The notes under the pieces are model-generated. The model was not told the DNA's origin. It ran no database searches and saw only the letters and a list, made by a program, of their open reading frames with translations. 64,000 nucleotides of DNA. Source: Nocardiopsis ganjiahuensis DSM 45031. GTDB lineage: Bacteria; Actinomycetota; Actinomycetes; Streptosporangiales; Streptosporangiaceae. The DNA is taken from assembly GCF_000341085.1 (NCBI RefSeq), contig NZ_ANBA01000002.1, positions 496,001 through 560,000 of the forward strand, in the 5' to 3' direction. Shown piece by piece: positions 8,416 to 16,205 of this stretch. The position numbers and the translations under genes were made by a program. Every line of letters begins with the position of its first letter. The stretch's first letter is position 1.

Positions 8416-9216
8416 ATGGACATGGGTCAGGGCCTGATGGACGCCTGGCAGGCGATTGTGGGTTTCGTGCCGTCGCTGCTGGGCTTCCTGGTGATCCTCG
8501 TACTGGGCTGGATCATCGCCTGGTTCGTGGGCAAGGCCGTCGCCAAGGGCCTGCACAGCGTCGGACTGGACCGCGCGCTGCACCGGGGGGGTGTGGCCGA
8601 GTACTTCGAGCGCAGCCGCTGGACCGCCAGTGAGCTGGGCGGGAAGATCATCTACTACGTCGGCCTGTTGTTCGTCCTGACGATGGCGTTCAACGTCTTC
8701 GGGCCGAACCCGGTCAGCACACTGCTCAGCGACGTCATCGCGTGGATCCCGCACGGCATCGTGGCCCTCGTGATCCTCGTGGTGACGGCCATGATCGCCA
8801 AGGCCGTCCGGGATCTCGTCAGCGGCGCCCTGGGTGGACTGTCCTACGGGCGCATCCTGGCCAACGTGGCCGCTGTGGCCATCCTGGCCCTCGGTGTCAT
8901 CGCCGCGCTGAACCAGATGGGTGTGGCCGTGTCCGTCACCCTGCCGGTGCTGGTCGCGGTGCTGGCGACGGTCGGCGGCATCCTGGTCGTCGGTGTCGGC
9001 GGTGGTCTGATCAAGCCGATGCAGTCCCGCTGGTCGCGCTGGCTGGAAGCCGCCGAGCGCGAGACCGGGCGGATCGGTGACGAGACCAGCTACCAGGCCG
9101 GACGCGAGGCTGCGATGAGCCGTCCGGCCTCCGAGGCCGTCAGGGACGAGGAGGCGAGGGAGGGAGCCACCAGCCTGCCGGGTCAGGGCACCCGGGGCGG
9201 TGAGTCCACCCCGTAG
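8416..9216 (+). CDS. TM-helix repeat (CmpX/MscS-related) membrane protein
   Basis: A 266-residue membrane protein of the conserved TM-helix type related to small mechanosensitive channels. Helices lie near residues 14-36, 80-100, 112-135, 155-175 and 180-205. The glycine-rich GGILVVGVGGGLIKPMQSRW, just after the last helix, resembles the pore-lining segment of MscS-like proteins. The C-terminal 65 residues are hydrophilic and charged. It lacks the large cytoplasmic MscS beta domain, so channel activity is inference. The ATG at 8416 follows GGGGGTGA, and ATG 8422 is an alternative. Confidence 0.7.
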   Translation: MDMGQGLMDAWQAIVGFVPSLLGFLVILVLGWIIAWFVGKAVAKGLHSVGLDRALHRGGVAEYFERSRWTASELGGKIIYYVGLLFVLTMAFNVFGPNPVSTLLSDVIAWIPHGIVALVILVVTAMIAKAVRDLVSGALGGLSYGRILANVAAVAILALGVIAALNQMGVAVSVTLPVLVAVLATVGGILVVGVGGGLIKPMQSRWSRWLEAAERETGRIGDETSYQAGREAAMSRPASEAVRDEEAREGATSLPGQGTRGGESTP

Positions 9217-9262
9217 CCGCCAGGCGCGAGTTCGCAGGACACAGAGAATCCCAGGACAGAGA

Positions 9263-9290
9263 GAGGGCGGGGCCGCGCGGCCTCGCCCTC
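9263..9290. terminator. Bidirectional terminator
   Basis: A 12-bp stem with one G-U pair (9263-9274 with 9279-9290) and a GCGC loop, between the convergent TM-helix gene and a small membrane protein gene. Confidence 0.7.
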
Positions 9291-9320
9291 GTCGTGTGCG
9301 TCGCCGGTGCGACGCCTGCG

Positions 9321-9563
9321 TCACAGGAACTCGGAGTCGCGCAGTTCCAACCGGGCGAGGTGCTCGATACGCCGCCACACCAGCACACCGATGGAGATCA
9401 TCGGCAGGAAGGCCAGCCAGAAGACGATGCTTCCGGGCCCGGTGAACACCATCGACGCGAGTGCGACGACGAAGATCAGTGCGAAAAGCGCGAAGTCGAC
9501 GCGATCCTGCTGGATCAGGACGCCGACCGGTGGGCGCGCCGCCCCATGCCGACCGCTCCTCAT
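9321..9563 (-). CDS. Small two-helix membrane protein
   Basis: An 80-residue protein with two adjacent hydrophobic helices (FALFALIFVVALASMVF and IVFWLAFLPMISIGVLVW) between a basic N terminus and a charged C terminus (RRIEHLARLELRDSEFL). Both ends are probably cytoplasmic. The ATG at 9563 is chosen because AAGGA lies 6 bases before it; an ATG two codons earlier overlaps that site. Family not recognised. Confidence 0.6.
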   Translation of the reverse strand: MRSGRHGAARPPVGVLIQQDRVDFALFALIFVVALASMVFTGPGSIVFWLAFLPMISIGVLVWRRIEHLARLELRDSEFL

Positions 9564-9828
9564 TCGCATTCCTTTCTCGCGGCTCTTCGGGCCGCTCCGC
9601 CAGTACGGTGACCGGGAACCGCTGGACCCTGATAACACCGTGAATGCCAGGTTGCATTCCGCAGGCCGCTGGTTCCGTCCAGGCGAACCGGGCCGGGGGC
9701 GACCGCCGTGGGTTCACCGGCACGTTTCAGCGTACGCCCAGCAACGGCTTTTCGCCGGAGAACCGACAGGGCGACGAGCGCGGGAGGTCCCGCGTCATAG
9801 ATCACACCCGCCTACGGACGTCACCAAC

Positions 9829-10140
9829 CTAGCGGACGAAACCGCGGTCCTTCGCCAGCCGGCAGATCGCGAGAATACGGAGGGTCTCCCAGTCGTAGTC
9901 GGCGTCCTCGGAGTCCCAGCCGCGCTCGAGGCAGCCGTCGAGGAAACCGTGGAGGTACGTTCCGAGAGTGTCGGCGGTGAGTTCGGCGCCGCCGGAGACG
10001 ATGCCTTCGCACACCTGCGCGGCGTGCTGGTCCAGCTCAGCGCTCATCCAGGGCTCTACCGGACCCTCGAGGGGGCCGATCTTGTGGAAGTCACGGGTGA
10101 GTCCGGCCAGCGGATGGCGCACGGAGGTCCCACGGGGCAT
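9829..10140 (-). CDS. Small hypothetical protein
   Basis: A 103-residue soluble protein. The central segment ELDQHAAQVCEGIVSGG and the acidic stretch RGWDSEDADYDWETLRIL are followed by a helical C terminus. No signal peptide or metal motif is evident. The ATG at 10140 is preferred over an upstream in-frame start at 10272 because TAGGTA lies just before it (10151-10146), suggesting a leaderless mRNA. The upstream part of the longer frame is not convincing as coding sequence. I do not recognise the family. Confidence 0.5.
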   Translation of the reverse strand: MPRGTSVRHPLAGLTRDFHKIGPLEGPVEPWMSAELDQHAAQVCEGIVSGGAELTADTLGTYLHGFLDGCLERGWDSEDADYDWETLRILAICRLAKDRGFVR

Positions 10141-10302
10141 GGAAGTACCTACTCGCGTGGTCAGGAGACGGGGAACTCCATCGACTCTATGTGCGCCGGA
10201 CCAATGGATCGTAACGAATGTGTTGGAAATTACCCGCCCTTGACCAAGCCGGGCCAAGTTCTGGTCAAACACCCGTCAGGCACGAAACCCGGGCAGTAAG
10301 CC

Positions 10303-11001
10303 CTATTCGGCCAACCCCATCGCGGTGAGCCGCGCGGCGTGGCCCTCGGTGAGGGAGGCGAACATCCGGCTGACCGCGGCGAGGTCGCCCAGTCCGGAGT
10401 CCCCCGCCTTCGCGGCCTTCTCCGCGACCTTCTTGTCCTTGGCCAGCAGCGCGGCCAGCTCGGGCCGGTCCACGGCCACCGCCTGCGCCTGGCTCAGCGC
10501 CTCACCGACCAGGCGGCGGGCCCACAGGGACAGGCGGCCGGCCAGTTTCGGGTTCTCCTCCAGGGCGGCGCGCACCTGGGCGGCGACGAACTCCGCCCGG
10601 TCGGTCTCGGCGAGCACGTCCTCGACCAGCGCGCGGGTGTCCGCGTCGGCCAGCTCGGCGACCTTGCGATAGAAGTCACCCGCGATGCCGTCACCGACGT
10701 AGGTCTTGACCAGGCTCTCCAGCCAGCTCTGCGGCTCGGTGCGCTCGTGCCAGGCGTCCAGCGGCTTGATGAAGGGCGCCATGGCCTCCTCCGGGTCCAC
10801 CCCGAGCTCCACCAGGCGCCCACGGAGCGCCTGGTAGTGGTTCTGCTCGGTGGCGGCCAGACCGGCCAGCTGTCCCTTGGTCCGCAGCGAGGGCGCCAAC
10901 CCGGCGTCGTCGGCGAGACGGAAGAAGGAACCGAGCTCGGCGTAGGCGAGCAGTCCGAGCAGATCGATCACGCCGGATTCGGCAGAGGGGCCTTTGGTCA
11001 T
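10303..11001 (-). CDS. Ferritin-like fold protein (Rv3210c-like)
   Basis: A 232-residue, almost wholly helical protein of the ferritin-like superfamily, in the position of M. tuberculosis Rv3210c between the fasR and rhlE genes. One EQNH (ExxH) di-iron motif is visible near residue 62, preceded by a glutamate in YAELGSFF. The matching second ExxH is not obvious: the expected helix reads ETDRAEF. Iron binding is therefore uncertain. MiaE-like tRNA hydroxylases share this fold, but no specific activity can be assigned. The ATG at 11001 is chosen over 11034. Confidence 0.7.
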   Translation of the reverse strand: MTKGPSAESGVIDLLGLLAYAELGSFFRLADDAGLAPSLRTKGQLAGLAATEQNHYQALRGRLVELGVDPEEAMAPFIKPLDAWHERTEPQSWLESLVKTYVGDGIAGDFYRKVAELADADTRALVEDVLAETDRAEFVAAQVRAALEENPKLAGRLSLWARRLVGEALSQAQAVAVDRPELAALLAKDKKVAEKAAKAGDSGLGDLAAVSRMFASLTEGHAARLTAMGLAE

Positions 11002-11169
11002 GCCCGCCAGGGTATCGCCCGGCCTCTCCGGCACCCAACCGGGGACTAAACGCCCCCCGAGGGCGGTTGTACACGCTGGGAGCGGGTACGGTCACCGCCG
11101 TCCAGAGCACGGTGAACTGCAGGGTCCACAGCACAGGGAACTGCTATGTGCACCGGGCGAACCAGCAGC

Positions 11170-11175
11170 TAGACT
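11170..11175 (+). promoter_or_regulatory. -10 box upstream of helicase leader
   Basis: TAGACT, exactly 7 bases before the ATG at 11183. It is the best promoter candidate for the helicase transcript and also has leaderless spacing to a short reading frame. Confidence 0.45.
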
Positions 11176-11182
11176 CAGCGTG

Positions 11183-11329
11183 ATGACCGGCGTGCATGAT
11201 CGCGGCGCCGCGTCCCGCACCCCCGCGACGCGGGCCCTCCCGCGAACACGTTCCGGCGCCGCGGACGCGGGCGCCCAGCGATGTGCCAGCCGGACACCAG
11301 AACGTGTCCTCACGAGCAGTGCGGCGTGA
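11183..11329 (+). CDS. Possible leaderless upstream ORF (48 residues)
   Basis: A short frame beginning MTGVHDRGAASRT, rich in Arg, Ala and Ser. Its ATG sits 7 bases after a TAGACT box. Codon use is less biased than in the neighbours, so it may be a regulatory upstream ORF or chance. Nothing in the peptide suggests a function. Confidence 0.25.
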   Translation: MTGVHDRGAASRTPATRALPRTRSGAADAGAQRCASRTPERVLTSSAA

Positions 11330-11574
11330 GGGAGCAACGGCCCACGCGCCCAGCTACGCACCGCACACGACAAACCAGCGGATGGAACCGAGACATCGCG
11401 GCAAGGGTCACCCCCCGGGCCGCGCGGGTCCAGTCGGCAGCGCCACCACGGCTCCCTCGCCAAAGCGGGAACCGGGTGAGCCGCGCCCTCCGCGGCGGCC
11501 AGCAAGCCGCTCGCGACCGCACCCCGCCGCGGCCACGAACAACGCTGCGGCCCGCCTAGATGGAGGCTTGAGCC

Positions 11575-13185
11575 CTGAGCAGCACAGAAGTCAAGACAAC
11601 ACCCGGCACCACCTTTCGTGACCTGGGTGTCAGCCCCGAACTCTCCGACGCCCTCGAGGCCGAGGGGATCATCGCACCCTTCCCGATCCAGGAACTGGCT
11701 CTGCCGATCGCGCTGCACGGCAGCGACATCATCGGCCAGGCGCGCACCGGTACCGGCAAGACCCTCGCTTTCGGTCTTCCCCTTCTCCAGCGCGCCCAGG
11801 AGAAGCCCGGCACGTCCAAGCGGCCGCGCGCCCTGGTCGTGGTTCCCACCCGTGAGCTGGCCATCCAGGTGGCCGCCGACCTGACCACCGCGAGCAAGCG
11901 CAGCGGCGGCCGGATCCTGACCGTCTACGGCGGCCGCTCCTACGAGCCCCAGATCAACGGGCTCAAGGAGGGCGTCGACGTCGTCGTCGGCACCCCGGGC
12001 CGTCTGCTGGACCTGGAGAACCAGAAGCACCTGCGTCTGGACGAGGTCGCGGCCGTGGTCCTGGACGAGGCCGACAAGATGCTCGACCTGGGTTTCCTCC
12101 CCGACATCGAGCGCATCCTCACCAAGATCCCCACCGAGCGCCAGGTGATGCTCTTCTCGGCCACCATGCCGAGCGAGATCGTCACGCTCTCGCGCAACTA
12201 CCTGCGTCAGCCCACGCACGTGCGGGCCGGCGACGACAACGAGATCGACGGTTCGGCCATCACGAAGCGGATCGCCCAGCACGCGTTCCGCACGCACCAG
12301 ATGGACAAGCCCGAGATGCTGGCCCGGCTCCTGCAGTCCAAGGACCACGGCCAGAGCATGGTGTTCTGCCAGACCAAGCGGGCGTGCGACCGGGTCGCCG
12401 GTGAGCTCAACGACCGCGGTTTCGCCGCCGCGGCCGTCCACGGCGACCTGGGCCAGAGCCAGCGCGAACGCGCCCTGCGCGCCTTCCGCAACGGCAAGAT
12501 CAACATCCTGGTCGCCACCGACGTGGCCGCCCGCGGCCTGGACGTCGACGACGTGACCCACGTGGTCAACTACGAGACGCCCGAGGACGAGAAGACCTAC
12601 ACGCACCGCATCGGCCGTACCGGTCGCGCGGGGCGCACGGGCACCGCGGTCACGTTCGTGGACTGGCAGGAGATGCCGCGCTGGAAGCTGATCAACGGCG
12701 CGCTCGAGCTGGACTGCGCCGAGCCGGAGGAGACCTACTCCACCTCGCCGCACTTCTTCGAGGCCCTGGGCATCCCCAAGGGGACCAAGGGCAGGCTGGC
12801 CGCCGACAAGCGCGGTGAGTTCGCCGGTCTGGAGGCCGAGGAGGTCGAGGACATCGGCGACACCGGTCAGGCGCGCGGCGGCGACCGCGGCGGCCGCCGG
12901 GGTCGTGGCGACCGCAAGGAGCCGGGCGGCCGACGCAGCACCGGCACCAGCAGTGGCAGCGGTGGCAGCGGTGGCGGCGCCGGAGGCGGTCGCAACCGCT
13001 CACGCCGACGCACCCGCAACGGCGAGGGCTCGGCCCCGGCCGAGAGTTCGGCGGCCAAGACCACGGTCAAGGCCGACGCTCCCGCCGGCGGCCCCGAGAA
13101 GTCCGCTGACGGAGACGGCGCCCGCAAGATCCGTCGTCGCCGCCGCACCCGCGGCGGAGTGCGCCGGGACCCCGAGAACACCTGA
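11575..13185 (+). CDS. rhlE: RhlE-type DEAD-box RNA helicase, apparent CTG start
   Basis: A 536-residue ATP-dependent RNA helicase, orthologous by position to Rv3211. The Q motif FPIQELALPIAL, Walker A ARTGTGKT, PTRELA, DEAD (VVLDEADKMLD), SAT and the C-terminal HRIGRTGRAG are all present. A Gly/Arg/Ser-rich tail (about residues 425-530) likely binds RNA. An in-frame TGA at 11569-11571 lies just before the gene. The only usable start before the Q motif is CTG at 11575, with GGAGG 8 bases upstream. The first in-frame GTG (11839) falls after Walker A and would give a dead protein. Confidence 0.85.
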   Translation: MSSTEVKTTPGTTFRDLGVSPELSDALEAEGIIAPFPIQELALPIALHGSDIIGQARTGTGKTLAFGLPLLQRAQEKPGTSKRPRALVVVPTRELAIQVAADLTTASKRSGGRILTVYGGRSYEPQINGLKEGVDVVVGTPGRLLDLENQKHLRLDEVAAVVLDEADKMLDLGFLPDIERILTKIPTERQVMLFSATMPSEIVTLSRNYLRQPTHVRAGDDNEIDGSAITKRIAQHAFRTHQMDKPEMLARLLQSKDHGQSMVFCQTKRACDRVAGELNDRGFAAAAVHGDLGQSQRERALRAFRNGKINILVATDVAARGLDVDDVTHVVNYETPEDEKTYTHRIGRTGRAGRTGTAVTFVDWQEMPRWKLINGALELDCAEPEETYSTSPHFFEALGIPKGTKGRLAADKRGEFAGLEAEEVEDIGDTGQARGGDRGGRRGRGDRKEPGGRRSTGTSSGSGGSGGGAGGGRNRSRRRTRNGEGSAPAESSAAKTTVKADAPAGGPEKSADGDGARKIRRRRRTRGGVRRDPENT

Positions 13186-13236
13186 CGACCCCCCGTATTC
13201 GACGTCGGGTGCTCCCGGGTCGGTACGCCGACCGAC

Positions 13237-13242
13237 TAGGGT
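13237..13242 (+). promoter_or_regulatory. -10 box for leaderless hydrolase
   Basis: TAGGGT, 8 bases before the GTG start at 13251, in the short gap after the helicase gene. Confidence 0.45.
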
Positions 13243-13250
13243 GGCCCGAC

Positions 13251-14159
13251 GTGAGTACACCTGAGTTCCTCGATCTGCCGCCGGGTGTGCGGCGCACGGA
13301 CCTGCGTCTTTCGTACGGTCCGGTAGCCGCACTCCGGGCTCTGCCCACCTCCGGCGGCACGGAGTTGACCCCTGCTGTCCTGGTGCACGGTTTCACCGGC
13401 AGCAAGGAGGATTTCATCGCCCTCCTCCAGAGCCTGGCCCAGGCCGGGCGGGAGGTGGTGGCGATCGACCTGCCCGGCACCTACCGTTCGCCGGGCCCCG
13501 AGACCCTCACCCCGCCACCGGGGGTGGAGCTTCCCGACTACCGCCTCTCCTCGCTCGGAGGGGTGGTCTCCGAGGTCCTGGACCAGGTCGGTGACGGCGG
13601 CCCCGTGCACCTGGTGGGACACTCCTTCGGCGGTCTGGTGTCCCGCGAGGCGGCACTGACCGAGTACTCCCCGCTGGCCTCCCTCACCCTGATGTGCTCC
13701 GGCCCCGGCTCGTTGAGCGGGCCGGGTGCGGTCCGGGCGCGCAACCTCATCGCCGCGCTCTCGATGAACCCCACCGCCGAACGCCTCCAGGAGCTGTGGG
13801 ACGAACGCTTCGAGGCCGAGGCCCGCGGCCGTTCGCCCAAGCCCGAGGTCGTGGGCTTCCTCCGCGACCGGTTCCTGAGCAGCAGCGCCCTGGCCCTGAT
13901 CCGCATGGCCGAGGACCTGCTGGGCGCACTGGACCGCATCGACGAACTGGCCGAGGTGGACGCGCCCAAGCTGGTGCTCTACGGCGAGAACGACGACGCC
14001 TGGCCGCTGGCCGAGCAGGACGAGATGGCCGCGCGCCTGGACGCCAGGCGCCTGGTGATCCCCGGCGCCGGCCACTCCCCCAACGTCGAGGCCCCCGAGA
14101 CCACCTGCAGCGCGCTGACCTCCTTCTGGAACGAGACGGAGTCCGTCGGCCGCCGCTGA
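13251..14159 (+). CDS. Alpha/beta-hydrolase fold protein
   Basis: A 302-residue alpha/beta hydrolase. VLVHGFTGSK forms the oxyanion region, GHSFGG holds the nucleophilic serine, YGENDDAWP is the acid-loop region, and GAGHSPNVE carries the catalytic histidine. No signal peptide, so it is probably cytoplasmic. Substrate is unknown. The GTG at 13251 is preferred to an upstream start at 13209 because of the TAGGGT box between them. It follows the helicase by 65 bases on the same strand and ends at a strong terminator. Confidence 0.78.
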   Translation: MSTPEFLDLPPGVRRTDLRLSYGPVAALRALPTSGGTELTPAVLVHGFTGSKEDFIALLQSLAQAGREVVAIDLPGTYRSPGPETLTPPPGVELPDYRLSSLGGVVSEVLDQVGDGGPVHLVGHSFGGLVSREAALTEYSPLASLTLMCSGPGSLSGPGAVRARNLIAALSMNPTAERLQELWDERFEAEARGRSPKPEVVGFLRDRFLSSSALALIRMAEDLLGALDRIDELAEVDAPKLVLYGENDDAWPLAEQDEMAARLDARRLVIPGAGHSPNVEAPETTCSALTSFWNETESVGRR

Positions 14160-14165
14160 CCGATC

Positions 14166-14219
14166 CCGTACGCAACGGTGCCGCCGCCCCGAGAGGGACG
14201 GCGGCACCGTTGTGTACGG
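14166..14219. terminator. Strong bidirectional terminator
   Basis: A 21-bp stem with one G-U pair (14166-14186 with 14199-14219) and a 12-base loop, lying between the convergent hydrolase and MBL-fold genes. Confidence 0.85.
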
Positions 14220-14226
14220 CTCGGGG

Positions 14227-15153
14227 TCAGACCCAGGAGTCGAAGTTGCGGCCTTCGGCCTCCACCGAGGTGGACGGGCCGCGGTCCGGGAAGATCCGGG
14301 TGTCCGGCGGCAGCGACAGCAGGTTCTCGCCGATGGAGGCGAGCTGCGTCGTGTAGTCGATGTAGGTGTTGCCGACCATGCCGGGCTCGCCCTTGCGGAG
14401 GGTGTCGCCGCTGAACACGGCGCCGAGCTGGCTCACGTAGAAACCGACGGTTCCGCTGGTGGTGCCGGGCAGCGCCAGGACGTCGATGTGCAGATCACCG
14501 ATGTCCAGGGCGCCCTCGCCCTCCACGTCGATCTCGGGGCGGTGCTCCGCTCCGTGGATGCGGCGCCAGGCCCGCATCTCGCGGGGGTGCAGGGCGATGT
14601 CCGCCTCGGTCTCCTGGGCGATGGCCAGGGCCGCGCCGATGTGCGTGCTGTAGGCGTTGGTGCAGGCCACCAGGTAGACCTCGCGGTCGCCGACGGCCTC
14701 CATGATCGCCTCGGCGTCGTGGGCGGGGTCGATGATCACGACGCCGTCCTTGTCGGCCTCGATGATCCAGGTGTTGTTGATGACGTCGAACTTCTCGCCG
14801 TCGAACTCGAAGGTCCCGGCGGTGCGGACGCGGATGATGCCGTCGGAGTCGGGGCCGGTGACACCGACCTCCTCGGCCTCGTCGGCCTCGTCCTCGACCT
14901 CGGCCTTGGCCGCCTTCCGGGTCTCGGCCTCATCGGCCTCATCGGCCTCGGTGACGCCGTCGGAGTCCTCGTCCTTCCCGGACTCCGCCTCGGCCCCGGT
15001 GGCCTTGTCCTCGGCGGTCTCCTCGCCCTCGGCGGTGTCCTCGGAGGCGACCGCGTCGTCCTCGGTCTCCTCCGTGGTGTCCTCCGCGACCTCCGCAGCG
15101 GAATCGGTGGCCTCCTGGCCGTCCTGCTTCTTCGACTTCCGCTTCCAGAACAC
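14227..15153 (-). CDS. Metallo-beta-lactamase-fold protein lacking metal ligands
   Basis: A 308-residue protein. Residues 1-8 are basic, about 10-95 form a very acidic Glu/Asp/Ala-rich low-complexity segment, and 105-308 resemble the metallo-beta-lactamase fold. The HxHxDH signature is degenerate: CTNAYSTH puts Asn166, Tyr168 and Thr170 at ligand positions and keeps only His171. The next histidine is Thr231 in LPGTTSGTVGF. Asp250 in FSGDTL remains, but the last histidine is Arg291 in FPDRGPST. Hydrolase activity is therefore unlikely, and a binding or structural role is inferred. The GTG at 15153 has AAAGG about 10 bases upstream. Confidence 0.8.
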   Translation of the reverse strand: MFWKRKSKKQDGQEATDSAAEVAEDTTEETEDDAVASEDTAEGEETAEDKATGAEAESGKDEDSDGVTEADEADEAETRKAAKAEVEDEADEAEEVGVTGPDSDGIIRVRTAGTFEFDGEKFDVINNTWIIEADKDGVVIIDPAHDAEAIMEAVGDREVYLVACTNAYSTHIGAALAIAQETEADIALHPREMRAWRRIHGAEHRPEIDVEGEGALDIGDLHIDVLALPGTTSGTVGFYVSQLGAVFSGDTLRKGEPGMVGNTYIDYTTQLASIGENLLSLPPDTRIFPDRGPSTSVEAEGRNFDSWV

Positions 15154-15259
15154 GGCGTCAGACCTTTCGTCCAGGTATGGGTAGTAAAACGTTGCGACTA
15201 TTCTCGCGTCCCCGCGCAGTGGTCCGTACCGTACCGAACACCGGGGGTCCGTCGCTCCC

Positions 15260-16135
15260 TCACCCCTTCAGCAGGGGCGCCCCCGTCGCCGGGGCGACGA
15301 GCTCCTCGAAGGCCTCCGGAGCGGTCGTCCGGCACCCCAGCCGGTGCCCGGTCAGGGCCCCGTGGTCGTCGCTGGAGCCGGTCACCACCACGCCCAGGTC
15401 GGCGGCGGTCCCGCGCCAGAACTTCCTCTGCGGCCGGTTGTGCGACGGGTGGTCGGCCTCGATACCGCCCAGGCCGGCCGCGACCATCCGCTCCGCCAGC
15501 TCCACGGGGACGGCGCCGTTGGTGGCGCCCTCGGAGCGTGCGGGGTGCGCCAGTGAGCAGACCCCGCCCGCGGCACGGACCAGCTCCACGGCGCGGACCG
15601 GGTCGATCGCGTACCGCGACACGTAGGCGGGGCCGCCGGAGCCGATCCACCTGTCGAAGGCGTCCTGGACGTCCTTGGCGGCCCCCGCCTCCACCACGGC
15701 CCGGGCCAGGTGGGGCCGGCCGATGGTGTTGGCGTCGGCGTACTCGTCCACCCCCGCACCGGCGATCTCCAGGACCCGTTCCCAGGTCACGCCCACGCCG
15801 TGGTCCTGGAGCTTGCGGACCATCTCCTCGGCCCGGGAGGCGCGGTCGGAGCGGACCCTGCGGAGTTCGGCGTCCAGTCCCGGGGAGGCCGGATCGAACA
15901 GGTAGGAGACCAGGTGGACGCTGGACCCCTCGTACGCACAGGACAGCTCCATCCCGGGGACCAGGGTGAAACCGGACGGCAGCTGTCTGGAGGCCTCCTC
16001 GATCCCGCCGACCGTGTCGTGGTCGGTCAGGGCGAGTACGTCGAGTCCGGCGGCGACCGCGTACGCGATGACCTCGGCTGGGGCGTCGGTCCCGTCGGAG
16101 ACCGAGCTGTGGGAGTGCAGGTCGATACGTGTCAC
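15260..16135 (-). CDS. PHP-domain phosphoesterase (RNase AM/TrpH-like)
   Basis: A 291-residue PHP-family metal-dependent phosphoesterase. Metal-binding motifs are visible in order: DLHSHSSVSDG at the N terminus, LTDHDT near residue 37, PGMELSC, CSLAHPAR and SSDDHG near residue 265. Characterised members remove 5' nucleotides from RNA or hydrolyse 3',5'-bisnucleotides. The GTG at 16135 lies 6 bases after a near-consensus TACAAT box, so a leaderless mRNA is likely. The DUF6758-like gene starts upstream and ends 71 bases away on the same strand. Confidence 0.85.
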   Translation of the reverse strand: MTRIDLHSHSSVSDGTDAPAEVIAYAVAAGLDVLALTDHDTVGGIEEASRQLPSGFTLVPGMELSCAYEGSSVHLVSYLFDPASPGLDAELRRVRSDRASRAEEMVRKLQDHGVGVTWERVLEIAGAGVDEYADANTIGRPHLARAVVEAGAAKDVQDAFDRWIGSGGPAYVSRYAIDPVRAVELVRAAGGVCSLAHPARSEGATNGAVPVELAERMVAAGLGGIEADHPSHNRPQRKFWRGTAADLGVVVTGSSDDHGALTGHRLGCRTTAPEAFEELVAPATGAPLLKG

Positions 16136-16141
16136 CGGGCG

Positions 16142-16147
16142 ATTGTA
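16142..16147 (-). promoter_or_regulatory. -10 box of the PHP gene
   Basis: TACAAT on the minus strand, 6 bases before the GTG start at 16135. Confidence 0.55.
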
Positions 16148-16205
16148 CGCAGGTGAAGGCGCTCCCGTGCAGACCGGGTGGCGGGGCGGACCGGGCGGGG
16201 CCGGT

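Larger units (their letters stand above)
11002..11574. other. Long leader region of the DEAD-box helicase gene
   Basis: About 570 bases with no convincing conserved protein. It contains a good -10 box at 11170-11175, which would give a leader of roughly 390 bases before the helicase. Long structured leaders are common for cold-inducible DEAD-box helicase genes, so post-transcriptional control is plausible but not shown. Confidence 0.45.

Noticed and set aside
11196-11621. A + strand frame overlapping the helicase leader and start
   Set aside because: Arg/Pro-rich, no domain, and it runs into the helicase coding sequence in another frame.
14870-15140. The acidic repeat-like region as a possible assembly artefact
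   Set aside because: The frame is uninterrupted and codon use is normal; it reads as a genuine low-complexity N-terminal tail.
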